From Vibrio sinaloensis (GTDB lineage Bacteria; Pseudomonadota; Gammaproteobacteria; Enterobacterales; Vibrionaceae): DNA of 64,000 nucleotides. Where the stretch lies: positions 1,131,398 through 1,195,397 of the forward strand of contig NZ_CP096200.1 of NCBI RefSeq assembly GCF_023195835.1, written 5' to 3'. Under the pieces are notes generated by a model. The model was not told the origin of the DNA. It searched no databases and saw nothing but the letters and a program-made list of their open reading frames with translations. Positions 1-8,052 of this stretch are shown here, one piece after another (the stretch's first letter is position 1; every line of letters starts with the position of its first letter). The translations under genes were made by a program, and so were the position numbers.

Positions 1-691
1 TAGCACCCTGATTGAAAATGCGCGCAGCGCAAAACAGAATGGCCTTACCATGTTTTGTACTACGGATCATGCCGAGTCTATGCCCGGCGCGCCGCACTAC
101 TGGTTCTTTTCCAATCAACGTGTGTTACCTCGGTTTATTGACGAAATCGCGGTCATTCGAGGCGTTGAAGCGAACATTCTCAATCTTGCTGGCGACATAG
201 ATGTCCATCCTAGCTCTTATAAAAGCCTGGACTGGGTGATTGGCAGTTTCCACGAGCCAGTATTTATCCCAAGTGATAAGCACACCCATACCCAAGCATT
301 AATCAATACCATTAAGAGTGGCAATGTGGATGCGCTCGGTCATCTTGGCAATCCCAACTTCGATTTCGATTTTGAACCAGTGCTGCAATGCGCGAAACAG
401 TACAATGTGGCGATTGAAATCAACAACACCACTTTAAAAGGCAATAGCCGTGTGGGGAGTGTCGAGAGGTGTTATCAGATAGCAGAGCTGGGTAAACAAA
501 TCGGTGTGTTCTTTACCACCGGCAGTGATGCACATTTTTGTGCAGATATAGGCAATCTGAACTTAGTGTCACAAATGCTTGATGAAGTCGGGGTAGAAAG
601 CGGACAAGTCATTACTCATTCCGCCAAGCAATTTTTGGATTTTTTGGCGCTGCGTGGCCGAGATACGATCAGCGAGTATCAAGATTTATAA
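1..691 (+). CDS. PHP-domain phosphatase, YcdX-like (5' end outside window)
   Basis: The frame is open from base 2, so only the C-terminal 229 or so residues are present. It is a metal-dependent phosphoesterase of the PHP fold. Visible features are [14 protein letters not shown] near the window edge (a metal-binding Asp-His), GVEANI, FHEPVF, LGNPN, the EINNT strand and GSDAH near the end. That order matches E. coli YcdX as I remember it. An ATG at 50 is internal to the PHP core and is not the start. The true substrate is unknown. The gene ends 81 bases before cytochrome b562 on the same strand. Confidence 0.85.
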   Translation, partial: STLIENARSAKQNGLTMFCTTDHAESMPGAPHYWFFSNQRVLPRFIDEIAVIRGVEANILNLAGDIDVHPSSYKSLDWVIGSFHEPVFIPSDKHTHTQALINTIKSGNVDALGHLGNPNFDFDFEPVLQCAKQYNVAIEINNTTLKGNSRVGSVERCYQIAELGKQIGVFFTTGSDAHFCADIGNLNLVSQMLDEVGVESGQVITHSAKQFLDFLALRGRDTISEYQDL

Positions 692-772
692 CTTGATACA
701 AAAATCGATTTATTATCGCTCTGCGCTTCCAGTAGACTTGTCGCTTCGGATCACTTAGACAGAATAACAACA

Positions 773-1156
773 ATGAAAAAGTTACTTCCCATTTTTGCCA
801 TCGCTTTGTCGGCCCAAACGTACGCAGCAGACTTTGACCTAAAAGCGACAATGAAGCAGATGAAAGTCGAGTTCAAGCAAGCGGCTCAGGCCGAGCAAAT
901 CGAGCCGATGCAGGTTGCCATTGCCAATTTAACCTCGCTTGTTGAGCAATCCAAGCAAGGAGAGTACCCACCAGAGAAAACAGATCTCTATTTAGAGGGC
1001 TTCAACAAGCTCTCAGTAGCGTTAGCAAAAGTGGATGCTAAGCTGAGCGATGGAGATTTGGCTGCGGCGAAACAAGCGCTTAGAGAAGTCGATGCGTTAC
1101 GTGAAGAGTACCATGATAAGCGTAACCCAAGTATCTGGAGCAAGATTTTTGGTTAA
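773..1156 (+). CDS. cybC: cytochrome b562, periplasmic
   Basis: A 127-residue protein with a cleavable signal peptide (KKLL start, hydrophobic core, cut after TYA-A). The mature part is a small four-helix bundle. Two expected haem ligands are visible: a Met in the first helix (DLKATM) and a His in the last (EEYHDKRNP). This is the cytochrome b562 pattern, a soluble periplasmic electron carrier of uncertain physiological role. Length fits the family (E. coli precursor about 128). The start is ATG after AGAATAACAACA, with no strong Shine-Dalgarno. No terminator was seen before the next gene. Confidence 0.85.
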   Translation: MKKLLPIFAIALSAQTYAADFDLKATMKQMKVEFKQAAQAEQIEPMQVAIANLTSLVEQSKQGEYPPEKTDLYLEGFNKLSVALAKVDAKLSDGDLAAAKQALREVDALREEYHDKRNPSIWSKIFG

Positions 1157-1229
1157 CAGAAAAACCATGATCAAAGCAGGATTTTTCACTCTAACTTACT
1201 GAGCTTGTTAACAAGAAATTATATATTGG

Positions 1230-1249
1230 CGCTCTAACCGTTGAGAGCG
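1230..1249 (+). promoter_or_regulatory. inverted repeat just before the DUF2946 start
   Basis: CGCTCT (1230-1235) and AGAGCG (1244-1249) form a 6-bp perfect inverted repeat with an 8-base loop, 3 bases before the ATG at 1253. The right arm contains the only Shine-Dalgarno-like bases (GAGAG). A TATATT box lies at 1222-1227. It could be a translational hairpin or an operator; the sequence alone does not decide. Confidence 0.35.
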
Positions 1250-1252
1250 ACC

Positions 1253-1651
1253 ATGATCAGAGCGTCTAACTTCAAGCGTAACATGTTGTTTGCAAGTGCC
1301 CTTAGCTGGGTGCTTGTGACTCTGATGCCAGTGATTAATGCCCACGGCGCCAGTGCTGGCGTATGGGCGACGCTCTGTACCATTAACGGTTTCGAACTGG
1401 TTCAGATTGAAGAGGGTACGGCACAAACTCAACACAGTAAGCCGTGTCCTTTCAGCCATTTCTCTTGCTTTCATCAAGATGCTTTTCCAACACCCCAACA
1501 CGCACGCAGAACCACTTTAGCGAAGTTCGATGCGTACACTTTTTTGGCTCTAAGTGAACGCTTTCAGCTCGCTATCCCACGCGCGCCGCCGCGTGCTCAG
1601 TTCAATGCTGTCCCGTTACGACTCTCTCCCACTAACTTCTCGCTGATATAA
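1253..1651 (+). CDS. DUF2946 family protein
   Basis: A 132-residue protein with an N-terminal hydrophobic segment (about residues 11-30) that could be a signal peptide or anchor. The pattern W-x2-LC-x-NG followed by a Cys-containing stretch (PCPFSHFSC) and a C-terminal PRAPP resembles the DUF2946 family, small envelope proteins of unknown function sometimes found near copper or haem genes (from memory). I chose the ATG at 1253 rather than a TTG 12 bases upstream. Its last 55 bases overlap the 3' end of the convergent LysR gene. The cytochrome b562 gene upstream may be related in context. Confidence 0.6.
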   Translation: MIRASNFKRNMLFASALSWVLVTLMPVINAHGASAGVWATLCTINGFELVQIEEGTAQTQHSKPCPFSHFSCFHQDAFPTPQHARRTTLAKFDAYTFLALSERFQLAIPRAPPRAQFNAVPLRLSPTNFSLI

Positions 1652-2535
1652 TCAATAAACGTTCTTAATCTTGCCGGCATGTATTTGGTCTGTGCGTATT
1701 GCAGTGCGATCGCACCATGATAATTACTTTTGATCGTCCAGTCGGCCAATACAGGGACCACTTCACCTTTTTGCAGTGCATCGGCAATCACGAAATCATG
1801 GAAAATTCCAATACCCAGTGCGTTTTTTACCCCGGTTAAACGCATCTGCGAATGGTTGACTGCATATCGGCCACTGACGGGTACCGAGTGATATTCGTCT
1901 TCTTTAAAAAAATCCCAAATATGGTCGCGGTCGGTTTCGGCTAGATACAAGCAGTCATGATCGAGCAACTGCGTCGGATGATTAGGCATACCTCGTTGAG
2001 CGATGTATTGCGGGCTGGCACACAGCACCAGATTGGTTTTGCTCACTTCTTTTAATACTAAGTTCTCGTCTGGCTTATCGGTTAGCTTGAACGCCACATC
2101 AATGCCATCACGGATTAAGTCGATTTCGCCATCGGCGACACGAAGCTTGAGCTGAATATCCGGGTACTGCTTTAAAAAGGGCATCACATGCGGCTGCAGT
2201 ACAGAGTTTAAGAAGGCTTCTGGCGCCGCGACGGTTAGCGCGCCACTTAACGCTTGATGCTGGGTGGTTGAGATCTCAACCGCTTGTTTGGCGGCATTCA
2301 CCATCACCCTAGCTTGATCGTACACCTGTTGCCCGGCGCGAGTAATGATCAATTTGCGTGTGGTTCGTTCAAACAGCTTAACCGAGAGTGCGCCCTCCAA
2401 CCTTGTCACCAGTTTACTCAGTGCCGAAGGGGTGACGTTGAGCTGTTTCGCGGCGGCGGTAAAGCTGCCCTCATCGACGATCAAGATAAAACTGGCGAGA
2501 TCGGGCAGCAGGGCAATCAGTTGGGTGTTTTTCAT
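1597..2535 (-). CDS. LysR-family transcriptional regulator
   Basis: A 312-residue regulator. The N-terminal winged helix-turn-helix (residues about 10-70) has the LysR signature GSFTAAAKQLNVTPSALS and LE-x4-VKLFERTTR. The rest is a periplasmic-binding-like effector domain, with PEAFLNS at the start of the domain and the NLVLCASPQYI strand typical of the DsdC/AaeR-like branch. It reads away from kbl, and the 230-base gap between the two starts would hold its operator if it controls the threonine operon. That link is inferred only from position. The 3' end overlaps the DUF2946 gene on the opposite strand by 55 bases. Confidence 0.85.
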   Translation of the reverse strand: MKNTQLIALLPDLASFILIVDEGSFTAAAKQLNVTPSALSKLVTRLEGALSVKLFERTTRKLIITRAGQQVYDQARVMVNAAKQAVEISTTQHQALSGALTVAAPEAFLNSVLQPHVMPFLKQYPDIQLKLRVADGEIDLIRDGIDVAFKLTDKPDENLVLKEVSKTNLVLCASPQYIAQRGMPNHPTQLLDHDCLYLAETDRDHIWDFFKEDEYHSVPVSGRYAVNHSQMRLTGVKNALGIGIFHDFVIADALQKGEVVPVLADWTIKSNYHGAIALQYAQTKYMPARLRTFIDYISEKLVGESRNGTALN

Positions 2536-2697
2536 CAGCTTACATCGGGTTGCAGTAGGGATGAGCTAGTTTACCCTGCGGCTCCTTTAGCGTCATCATT
2601 AAACGCCATTATTTGTGCTTTGGATTCACTAATGTTTTTCCAACTGAACGGATAATGAAAATTCTAAGCTTAGATTACACTTATCAAACCAAATTTC

Positions 2698-2723
2698 TGT
2701 CTTCAACAGCTATGCTGAAGACA
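2698..2723 (+). promoter_or_regulatory. leader hairpin upstream of kbl
   Basis: TGTCTTC (2698-2704) pairs with GAAGACA (2717-2723), and AGC (2708-2710) with GCT (2714-2716), leaving a three-base AAC bulge and a TAT loop. It lies 45 bases before the kbl start. There is no T-run after it, so it is not a terminator. It may be an RNA stem in the leader or an operator. Confidence 0.35.
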
Positions 2724-2767
2724 ATGCATCAGCCTAGCTGACGACAATAACGAACAAGGAATTGGAA

Positions 2768-3964
2768 ATGTCCTCTGCATTCTACGACCAAATCAAACAA
2801 CAAATTGAAGAAGTAAAGGCGGAAGGTCTTTACAAATCAGAGCGTGTTATCACTTCTCAACAGCAAGCGGCAGTGAAAATCGCCAGTGGTGAGGAAGTAT
2901 TGAACTTCTGCGCCAACAACTATCTTGGCCTGGCGAATCATCCTGATCTAATTGAAGCTGGTAAAGAGGGCATGGATGTGCACGGCTTTGGTATGGCATC
3001 GGTGCGCTTTATCTGTGGTACTCAAGACATCCATAAAGAACTCGAACAAAAGCTGTCTAAGTTCTTGGGTAAAGAAGACACTATCCTTTACACCTCTTGC
3101 TTCGATGCTAACGCGGGACTGTTTGAAACCATTCTCGGCAAAGAAGATGCGATCATTTCTGATGCACTGAATCATGCTTCAATCATTGACGGTGTGCGTC
3201 TGTGTAAAGCGATGCGTTTCCGTTACGCAAACAACAACATGCAAGAGCTAGAGCAGCAACTTATCGCTGCAAAAGAGGCGGGTGCGCGCCATATTCTCAT
3301 CGTTACGGATGGCGTATTCTCAATGGACGGCGTAGTCGCTAACCTTCCTGCCATCTGTGACCTTGCTGACAAGTACGGCGCGTTGACTATGGTCGATGAC
3401 TCGCACGCGGTTGGCTTTATGGGCAAAACCGGTGCAGGTACGCACGAGTATCACGATGTTGTCGACCGTATCGACATCATCACAGGTACCCTAGGCAAAG
3501 CAATGGGCGGCGCTTCTGGCGGCTACACCTCTGGCAAAGCAGAAGTGATCGACTGGCTGCGTCAACGCTCGCGTCCATACCTATTTTCTAACTCAGTGGC
3601 GCCAGCAATCGTGAATGCGTCCATCCGCGTTCTTGACCTACTTGAAGAGAGCGGCGACCTGCGCGACCGTCTATGGGAAAACGCGGCACATTTCCGCACA
3701 CGTATGGAAGCGGCGGGTTTTACTATGGGCGGCGCTGACCACGCTATTATCCCAATCATGCTGGGTGATGCAAAAGTCGCGGCTGAGTTTGCTGAACGCG
3801 CGCTAGAAAAAGGCATCTACGTTATCGGCTTCTCTTTCCCTGTGGTACCAAAAGGTCAGGCTCGTATTCGTACCCAAATGTCAGCGGCACATTCTCGTGA
3901 GCAACTCGATCGCGCTATCGATGCCTTTATTGAAGTGGGCCTTGACATGGAGATCATCAAATAA
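2768..3964 (+). CDS. kbl: 2-amino-3-ketobutyrate CoA ligase (glycine C-acetyltransferase)
   Basis: This PLP enzyme cleaves 2-amino-3-ketobutyrate with CoA to give glycine and acetyl-CoA, the second step of threonine breakdown. The 398-residue length equals E. coli Kbl and the two align without gaps over the parts I compared. Visible features are [34 protein letters not shown] (cofactor contacts) and the PLP lysine K244 in [15 protein letters not shown] used the ATG at 2768, which follows AAGGA at a good distance, rather than a TTG six bases upstream. The stop and the tdh start share one base (TAATG), so the two genes are translationally coupled. Confidence 0.97.
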   Translation: MSSAFYDQIKQQIEEVKAEGLYKSERVITSQQQAAVKIASGEEVLNFCANNYLGLANHPDLIEAGKEGMDVHGFGMASVRFICGTQDIHKELEQKLSKFLGKEDTILYTSCFDANAGLFETILGKEDAIISDALNHASIIDGVRLCKAMRFRYANNNMQELEQQLIAAKEAGARHILIVTDGVFSMDGVVANLPAICDLADKYGALTMVDDSHAVGFMGKTGAGTHEYHDVVDRIDIITGTLGKAMGGASGGYTSGKAEVIDWLRQRSRPYLFSNSVAPAIVNASIRVLDLLEESGDLRDRLWENAAHFRTRMEAAGFTMGGADHAIIPIMLGDAKVAAEFAERALEKGIYVIGFSFPVVPKGQARIRTQMSAAHSREQLDRAIDAFIEVGLDMEIIK

Positions 3965-4995
3965 TGAAAATCAAAGCACTCTCAAAATTGAAGCCTGAAG
4001 AAGGCATTTGGATGACTGAAGTCGACAAGCCTGAGCTTGGTCACAACGACATCCTGATCAAAATTAAGAAAACCGCGATTTGTGGTACTGACGTTCATAT
4101 CTACAACTGGGATGAGTGGTCGCAAAAGACCATTCCTGTACCTATGGTTGTTGGCCACGAGTATGTGGGTGAAGTCGTCGGTATTGGTCAAGAAGTGCGT
4201 GGTTTTGAAATCGGTGACCGCGTGTCAGGCGAAGGGCACATTACCTGTGGCCACTGTCGTAACTGTCGTGGCGGCCGTACTCACTTGTGTCGCAACACAG
4301 TCGGCGTGGGCGTCAACCGTGAAGGGGCATTTGCCGAATACCTAGTGATCCCAGCCTTCAACGCGTTTAAGATCCCTGAGGGGATCTCTGACGATCTAGC
4401 CTCCATTTTTGACCCGTTCGGTAACGCGGTACACACAGCGTTATCGTTCGACCTAGTCGGTGAAGATGTCCTGATCACAGGTGCTGGTCCTATCGGTATT
4501 ATGGCCGCGGCAGTGGCGAAACACGTTGGCGCGCGTCACGTGGTGATTACTGATGTCAACGAATACCGACTAGACCTGGCTCGTAAGATGGGTGTCACTC
4601 GCGCAGTCAATGTTGCTGAGCAGAAACTTGAAGACGTGATGGGTGAGCTTGGTATGACGGAAGGCTTTGATGTGGGTCTTGAGATGTCTGGCGTACCTTC
4701 AGCATTTAACTCAATGCTACAGACAATGAACCACGGTGGTCGTATTGCGCTACTCGGTATTCCACCATCAGACATGGGCATCGATTGGAACCAGGTTATC
4801 TTCAAAGGCTTGGTCATCAAAGGTATTTACGGACGTGAAATGTTCGAGACTTGGTACAAGATGGCAAGCTTGATTCAGTCTGGCTTAGATCTATCGCCAA
4901 TCATAACTCACCATTACAAGATTGACGACTTCCAACAAGGCTTTGACGTTATGCGTAGCGGCCAGTCTGGTAAAGTTATTCTTGATTGGGAGTAA
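3964..4995 (+). CDS. tdh: L-threonine 3-dehydrogenase
   Basis: A zinc, NAD-dependent medium-chain dehydrogenase that oxidises L-threonine to 2-amino-3-ketobutyrate, the substrate of Kbl. The 343 residues fit the family (341 in E. coli). The catalytic zinc ligands C40 and H65-E66 are present (AICGTD, VVGHEY). The structural zinc cysteines are C95, C98, C101 and C109 ([15 protein letters not shown]). The nucleotide-binding GAGPIG turn follows at mid-protein. It overlaps kbl by one base and is followed by a clear terminator, so kbl-tdh is a two-gene operon. Confidence 0.97.
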   Translation: MKIKALSKLKPEEGIWMTEVDKPELGHNDILIKIKKTAICGTDVHIYNWDEWSQKTIPVPMVVGHEYVGEVVGIGQEVRGFEIGDRVSGEGHITCGHCRNCRGGRTHLCRNTVGVGVNREGAFAEYLVIPAFNAFKIPEGISDDLASIFDPFGNAVHTALSFDLVGEDVLITGAGPIGIMAAAVAKHVGARHVVITDVNEYRLDLARKMGVTRAVNVAEQKLEDVMGELGMTEGFDVGLEMSGVPSAFNSMLQTMNHGGRIALLGIPPSDMGIDWNQVIFKGLVIKGIYGREMFETWYKMASLIQSGLDLSPIITHHYKIDDFQQGFDVMRSGQSGKVILDWE

Positions 4996-5024
4996 TCCCC
5001 AACAGCATAAAGAAAGTGTTTATA

Positions 5025-5048
5025 GCCGAGCTCAACGCTCGGCTTTTT
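5025..5048 (+). terminator. rho-independent terminator of kbl-tdh
   Basis: GCCGAGC (5025-5031) and GCTCGGC (5037-5043) form a perfect 7-bp stem with a five-base loop, followed by TTTTT. It lies 30 bases past the tdh stop and just before the convergent gene's stop, so it may serve both. Confidence 0.9.
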
Positions 5049-5052
5049 ACTG

Positions 5053-5508
5053 TTAATTGTTACTTTTTTTTTGTGCGACTTGTGCATATTGACGAAGTAG
5101 AGCGGTCAGAGTCGTGACCCATTCCAACGCGTTCTGTGGTGGCTGCTTGAGTAGCACCTCAACATGATTACAGTGGGTTTCAAGCGCAATGGCTTGTTCT
5201 AAGTGAAAAGAGACCGCGTAGAAATGCCACAGCAATAAGCGTTGCATGCGTAGGATGTTTTGCTGCTTGTTCTCTGATTCTGAAAACAGTGCGGGAAGTT
5301 CGCTCAGCGCAATCGCACTCATGCGCAACATGGCATCAAATTGCGCTTCTTGCTGCTTATCTGGTGAGGTGACCTCATCACTATCAAACGTAAACAGCTC
5401 TGACATCGATTCCTCTGGAACCAGACGATGAATCATGCGTAAGCTCAGTTCTTCAAGCTCTTCTCGGCGCATCGAAGATAGGGCATCGTAAGTATAATCA
5501 AGTGACAT
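5053..5508 (-). CDS. unrecognised soluble protein
   Basis: A 151-residue protein I do not recognise. It has no signal peptide or membrane segment. It looks mainly helical: an acidic N-terminal part rich in E, L and M (residues about 10-70), then a hydrophobic helix with RLLLWHFYAVSFHLEQ, then another helix ending in charged residues. Codon use looks like the neighbours and the frame is clean, so I think it is real. The start ATG follows GAGAGCGATT. It stands alone, convergent with kbl-tdh. Confidence 0.6.
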   Translation of the reverse strand: MSLDYTYDALSSMRREELEELSLRMIHRLVPEESMSELFTFDSDEVTSPDKQQEAQFDAMLRMSAIALSELPALFSESENKQQNILRMQRLLLWHFYAVSFHLEQAIALETHCNHVEVLLKQPPQNALEWVTTLTALLRQYAQVAQKKSNN

Positions 5509-5597
5509 AATCGCTCTCAGGCAAGAAATTTAGCTGGGTATTCTAGCGTGGTGGCGACAAATTACCAGTTGCCCCTCAGCCAGAGTGTTAGAAACGG

Positions 5598-5623
5598 CAA
5601 ACCCCGCACATTGGCGGGGTTTG
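5598..5623. other. perfect 10-bp hairpin in a gene-free stretch
   Basis: CAAACCCCGC (5598-5607) and GCGGGGTTTG (5614-5623) with a six-base loop. It looks like a terminator stem, but the bases after it on either strand are not a clean T-run. It lies in the 532-base gap (5509-6040) between two divergently transcribed genes, where no gene ends, so what it terminates is unclear. The rest of that gap holds the operator-like repeats and leader listed below; I see no other gene in it. Confidence 0.5.
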
Positions 5624-5856
5624 TGTGTGGGTTTAGCCTAGACGTTATTAGTGTGCCAGCCTGTTCTGATGAGCACGTTAAGTATTACCTAACTAAAACT
5701 AGAAGCTATTGATAATTACGCCAGTAAATCGGCTAAAAAAACGCTCGATTTTTATGTCACTGTGATCTCTGTCCAAAATATTTATCGCGCTAACTCCATA
5801 TAAGTAAACACTAATTTAAACCAGTGACCTTTATTGCCTACTTAATTTGCTCGCTT

Positions 5857-5885
5857 TTGAACGTTTATTGTGCGCTTGAACGTTT
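5857..5885 (+). promoter_or_regulatory. two direct repeats with an AACGTT core
   Basis: TTGAACGTTT occurs at 5857-5866 and again at 5876-5885, 19 bases start to start, roughly two helical turns. The AACGTT core with a central CG is what LacI-family regulators such as PurR or CytR often bind. With a CRP-like site beginning 12 bases further on, this suggests CytR/CRP-like control of the nucleoside transporter. The regulator identity is a guess. Confidence 0.4.
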
Positions 5886-5896
5886 GCGTGAAAATA

Positions 5897-5912
5897 TGTG
5901 ATGAAAGTCTCA
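5897..5912 (+). promoter_or_regulatory. candidate CRP site upstream of nucleoside transporter
   Basis: TGTGATGAAAGTCTCA matches the TGTGA-N6-TCACA pattern with one mismatch. A possible -10 box, TATACT, lies at 5923-5928. The spacing from that box would centre the CRP site near -30, which is not a classical activating position, so either the promoter is elsewhere or the site acts differently. Confidence 0.4.
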
Positions 5913-5951
5913 TTTGGGGCGCTATACTTTCCGCCCGGTTGAGAATCACAG

Positions 5952-6031
5952 CTCTACCAATACAAGCCGTCACACGGAATGGTGAATGACCCCACGGACC
6001 GGACCAGCTGCTAATTCAATGCTTGTAGAGG
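5952..6031 (+). promoter_or_regulatory. transporter leader whose far ends can pair and cover the ribosome site
   Basis: CTCTA (5952-5956) plus CAAGC (5963-5967) can pair with GCTTGTAGAG (6021-6030), with a six-base bulge. The right arm includes most of the AGAGG ribosome site (6027-6031) of the transporter gene. A smaller stem, CCGT/ACGG, lies just inside the left arm. I do not recognise a known riboswitch class. Confidence 0.3.
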
Positions 6032-6040
6032 TAATCTTTA

Positions 6041-7249
6041 ATGAATGTTTTATTTGGTTTAATCGGAATCGCGGTTCTGCTGCTTTGTGCTGTTTTGTTG
6101 TCAGAAAGTCGTGGTGCGATTAATTGGAAAACCGTGTCGCGCGCGTTACTGCTTCAAGTCGCGTTTGCCGCATTAGTGCTCTATTTCCCATGGGGGCAAG
6201 CGGCGCTAACCAGTTTGAGTGGTGGCGTCTCAAGTTTGCTCGGGTTTGCCGACGAAGGGATCGCATTTCTCTTTGGCGATCTTGCCAACAGCGGTTTCAT
6301 TTTCGCGGTTCGCGTTCTTCCTATCATCATCTTTTTCAGTGCTCTCATTTCCGCCCTTTACTACTTGGGCATAATGCAAAAAGTCATCGCGTTTATCGGC
6401 GGTGCCATCCAGAAATTTTTGGGAACCAGCAAAGCGGAGTCTTTGGTGGCAACGGGTAACATATTCCTCTCGCAAGGTGAATCACCACTGCTAGTTCGTC
6501 CTTTCCTTTCGCGTATGACACGCTCTGAACTGTTTGCGGTGATGGCTGGTGGTATGGCCTCCGTTGCGGGGAGCGTATTAGGTGGCTATGCGGGCTTAGG
6601 TGTAGAGCTGAAATATTTGATTGCGGCGAGTTTCATGGCGGCTCCGGGCAGTTTGATGATGGCAAAAATCATTGTTCCCGAGCGCGACACGCCTATCGAT
6701 CAGTCCGATATCGAAATGGACAAAGCGCAAGAGAGCAATGTGATCGATGCGTTGGCAAGCGGTGCCATGAATGGCATGAAGGTGGCGGTCGCTGTAGGTA
6801 CTATGCTCATCGCTTTCGTTAGCGTGATTGCTATGGTCAATACAGGGCTAGAAACTCTTGGCGAAGCTGTGGGCTTTGGTGGCATCACCCTTCAAGCACT
6901 ATTTGGTTATCTGTTTGCCCCACTTGCTTGGGTGATTGGTGTACCCGCCAACGAGGTGTTGATGGCCGGCTCCTACATCGGCCAAAAGATAGTCTTGAAT
7001 GAATTTGTGGCCTTTATCGACTTTGTCGAACACAAAGCACTATTGTCTGAACATACTCAAGTGATTGTAACCTTCGCCTTATGTGGATTCGCCAATATTG
7101 GTTCAATCGCAATTCAACTAGGGTCAATCGGTGTTATTGCGCCAGATCGACGCTCTGAAGTGGCCAATCTCGGCATTAAAGCGGTCCTTGCCGGTACGTT
7201 AGCCAACCTAATGAGCGCTTGTCTGGCCGGCATCTTTATCTTGCTTTAA
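6041..7249 (+). CDS. concentrative nucleoside transporter (CNT/NupC family)
   Basis: A 402-residue inner-membrane symporter that should import nucleosides with Na+ or H+. It has about eight or more hydrophobic segments. The family core is clear: GNIFL followed by SQGESPLLVRP (residues 144-154), where Q145 and E147 align with the nucleoside-binding Gln and Glu of V. cholerae vcCNT (GQTE as I recall), and a later VPANEVLMAGS and FALCGFANIGSIAI. The third position of the first motif is Gly instead of Thr or Ser. Start ATG follows TAGAGGTAATCTTTA. It has a long leader with operator-like repeats and stands alone. Confidence 0.92.
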   Translation: MNVLFGLIGIAVLLLCAVLLSESRGAINWKTVSRALLLQVAFAALVLYFPWGQAALTSLSGGVSSLLGFADEGIAFLFGDLANSGFIFAVRVLPIIIFFSALISALYYLGIMQKVIAFIGGAIQKFLGTSKAESLVATGNIFLSQGESPLLVRPFLSRMTRSELFAVMAGGMASVAGSVLGGYAGLGVELKYLIAASFMAAPGSLMMAKIIVPERDTPIDQSDIEMDKAQESNVIDALASGAMNGMKVAVAVGTMLIAFVSVIAMVNTGLETLGEAVGFGGITLQALFGYLFAPLAWVIGVPANEVLMAGSYIGQKIVLNEFVAFIDFVEHKALLSEHTQVIVTFALCGFANIGSIAIQLGSIGVIAPDRRSEVANLGIKAVLAGTLANLMSACLAGIFILL

Positions 7250-7261
7250 TTCAACTGCGCC

Positions 7262-7429
7262 ATGACTAAACAAAAAGCCCGAATAGAAAATTATTCGGGC
7301 TTAGTATGGTTTGCCGAGCAAGTGGTGCGCAAAACCGAGAAAGAAGACCAACCGACAGGCTACCAATCGATGCGCGCCAAACTGACGGCCACGGTGATTG
7401 TTTTGCACGGTGCCGCACTGATTGCGTAA
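7262..7429 (+). CDS. possible 55-residue protein
   Basis: An ATG at 7262 opens 55 codons ending in TAA at 7427. The product begins MTKQKARIENYSGLVWFAEQ, has a basic middle and ends in a short hydrophobic stretch (TVIVLHGAALIA). Codon choice resembles nearby genes. Against it: no clear ribosome site (it starts 12 bases after the transporter stop), and a strong hairpin lies inside the first third. I do not recognise a family. It could also be a decayed remnant. Confidence 0.4.
   Translation: MTKQKARIENYSGLVWFAEQVVRKTEKEDQPTGYQSMRAKLTATVIVLHGAALIA
7275..7302. terminator. terminator-like hairpin after the nucleoside transporter
   Basis: AAGCCCGAATA (7275-7285) and TATTCGGGCTT (7292-7302), an 11-bp perfect stem with a six-base loop. 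Read on the minus strand it is followed by TTTTTGTTT, a good T-run. On the plus strand only TT follows. No minus-strand gene ends here, so either it works weakly for the transporter or it ends an unseen minus-strand RNA. Confidence 0.6.
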
Positions 7430-7584
7430 GACGGTTTAGTTGTTACACCGCCGTCTATAACTGATGTAAATGTGACTTTGGCAGAAAAACAGTGTTAACT
7501 TCCCAGTAACTCAATCGCATTTAGCTGATATCTCATTAAAAATCATATACATTTGACTGTATATGTTATGTAGTGAGTATCGCT

Positions 7585-8052
7585 ATGAAAAGGACTTTGC
7601 TACTCATCACCCATCTGATGAGTTTAGCGATAGGCTTTGCGCTCGGAGTGTACGCCTTGCCTATTGTTATTCAACCGCCTTCACCGGATGTCGACGACGT
7701 TCAGCGTATTACCGACCACGCCCTATACACCGGTACTTTCCAGCGCGATCGCAGAGATAGTGACTTGCTGCACTGGGGCGAAGGCTCGCTGTCGATAAGC
7801 GAAGATCATGTCGCTTTTATCGGTGAGCTTGCTCCTGGGCCCGATTACCGCCTCTATTTTTCTCCTACTTTTATCGAAACTGAGAAAGACTTTACTGCTA
7901 TTAAACATCAAATGGTTGAAGTGGGAGAGGTGAAAACATTTGATCGGTTTATGCTGGTATTACCCCAGAATTTTCCACTCGAAAATTACAACACTGTGGT
8001 GGTTTGGTGTGAAACATTCGGTCAGTTTATTACTTCGGCGCGCTACCGATAG
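7585..8052 (+). CDS. DM13-domain protein with N-terminal anchor
   Basis: A 155-residue protein with one N-terminal hydrophobic segment (about residues 4-27, probably an uncleaved anchor) and one DM13 domain. Features are YTGTFQRDRRDSDLLHWGEG at the start of the domain, GPDYRLYFSP in the middle and the conserved Cys in VVVWCETFGQF near the end. DM13 is a small beta domain proposed to carry electrons through its conserved Cys; its bacterial role is unknown. I chose the ATG at 7585 (GAGT upstream) over a GTG at 7573. The giant repeat gene starts 199 bases downstream on the same strand. Confidence 0.75.
   Translation: MKRTLLLITHLMSLAIGFALGVYALPIVIQPPSPDVDDVQRITDHALYTGTFQRDRRDSDLLHWGEGSLSISEDHVAFIGELAPGPDYRLYFSPTFIETEKDFTAIKHQMVEVGEVKTFDRFMLVLPQNFPLENYNTVVVWCETFGQFITSARYR

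Noticed and set aside
1208..1501. Leftward frame opposite the DUF2946 gene
   Set aside because: It covers the hairpin and start of a better-supported gene, with no family features and unlikely codon use.
2651..2668. Possible Fur box near the kbl leader (ATAATGAAAATTCTAAG)
   Set aside because: The halves do not fit the 7-1-7 spacing and the right half matches poorly.
5941..6040. The transporter leader as a known purine, preQ1 or guanidine riboswitch
   Set aside because: I could not place the conserved loop sequences of any of these classes; only a simple long-range pairing is supported.
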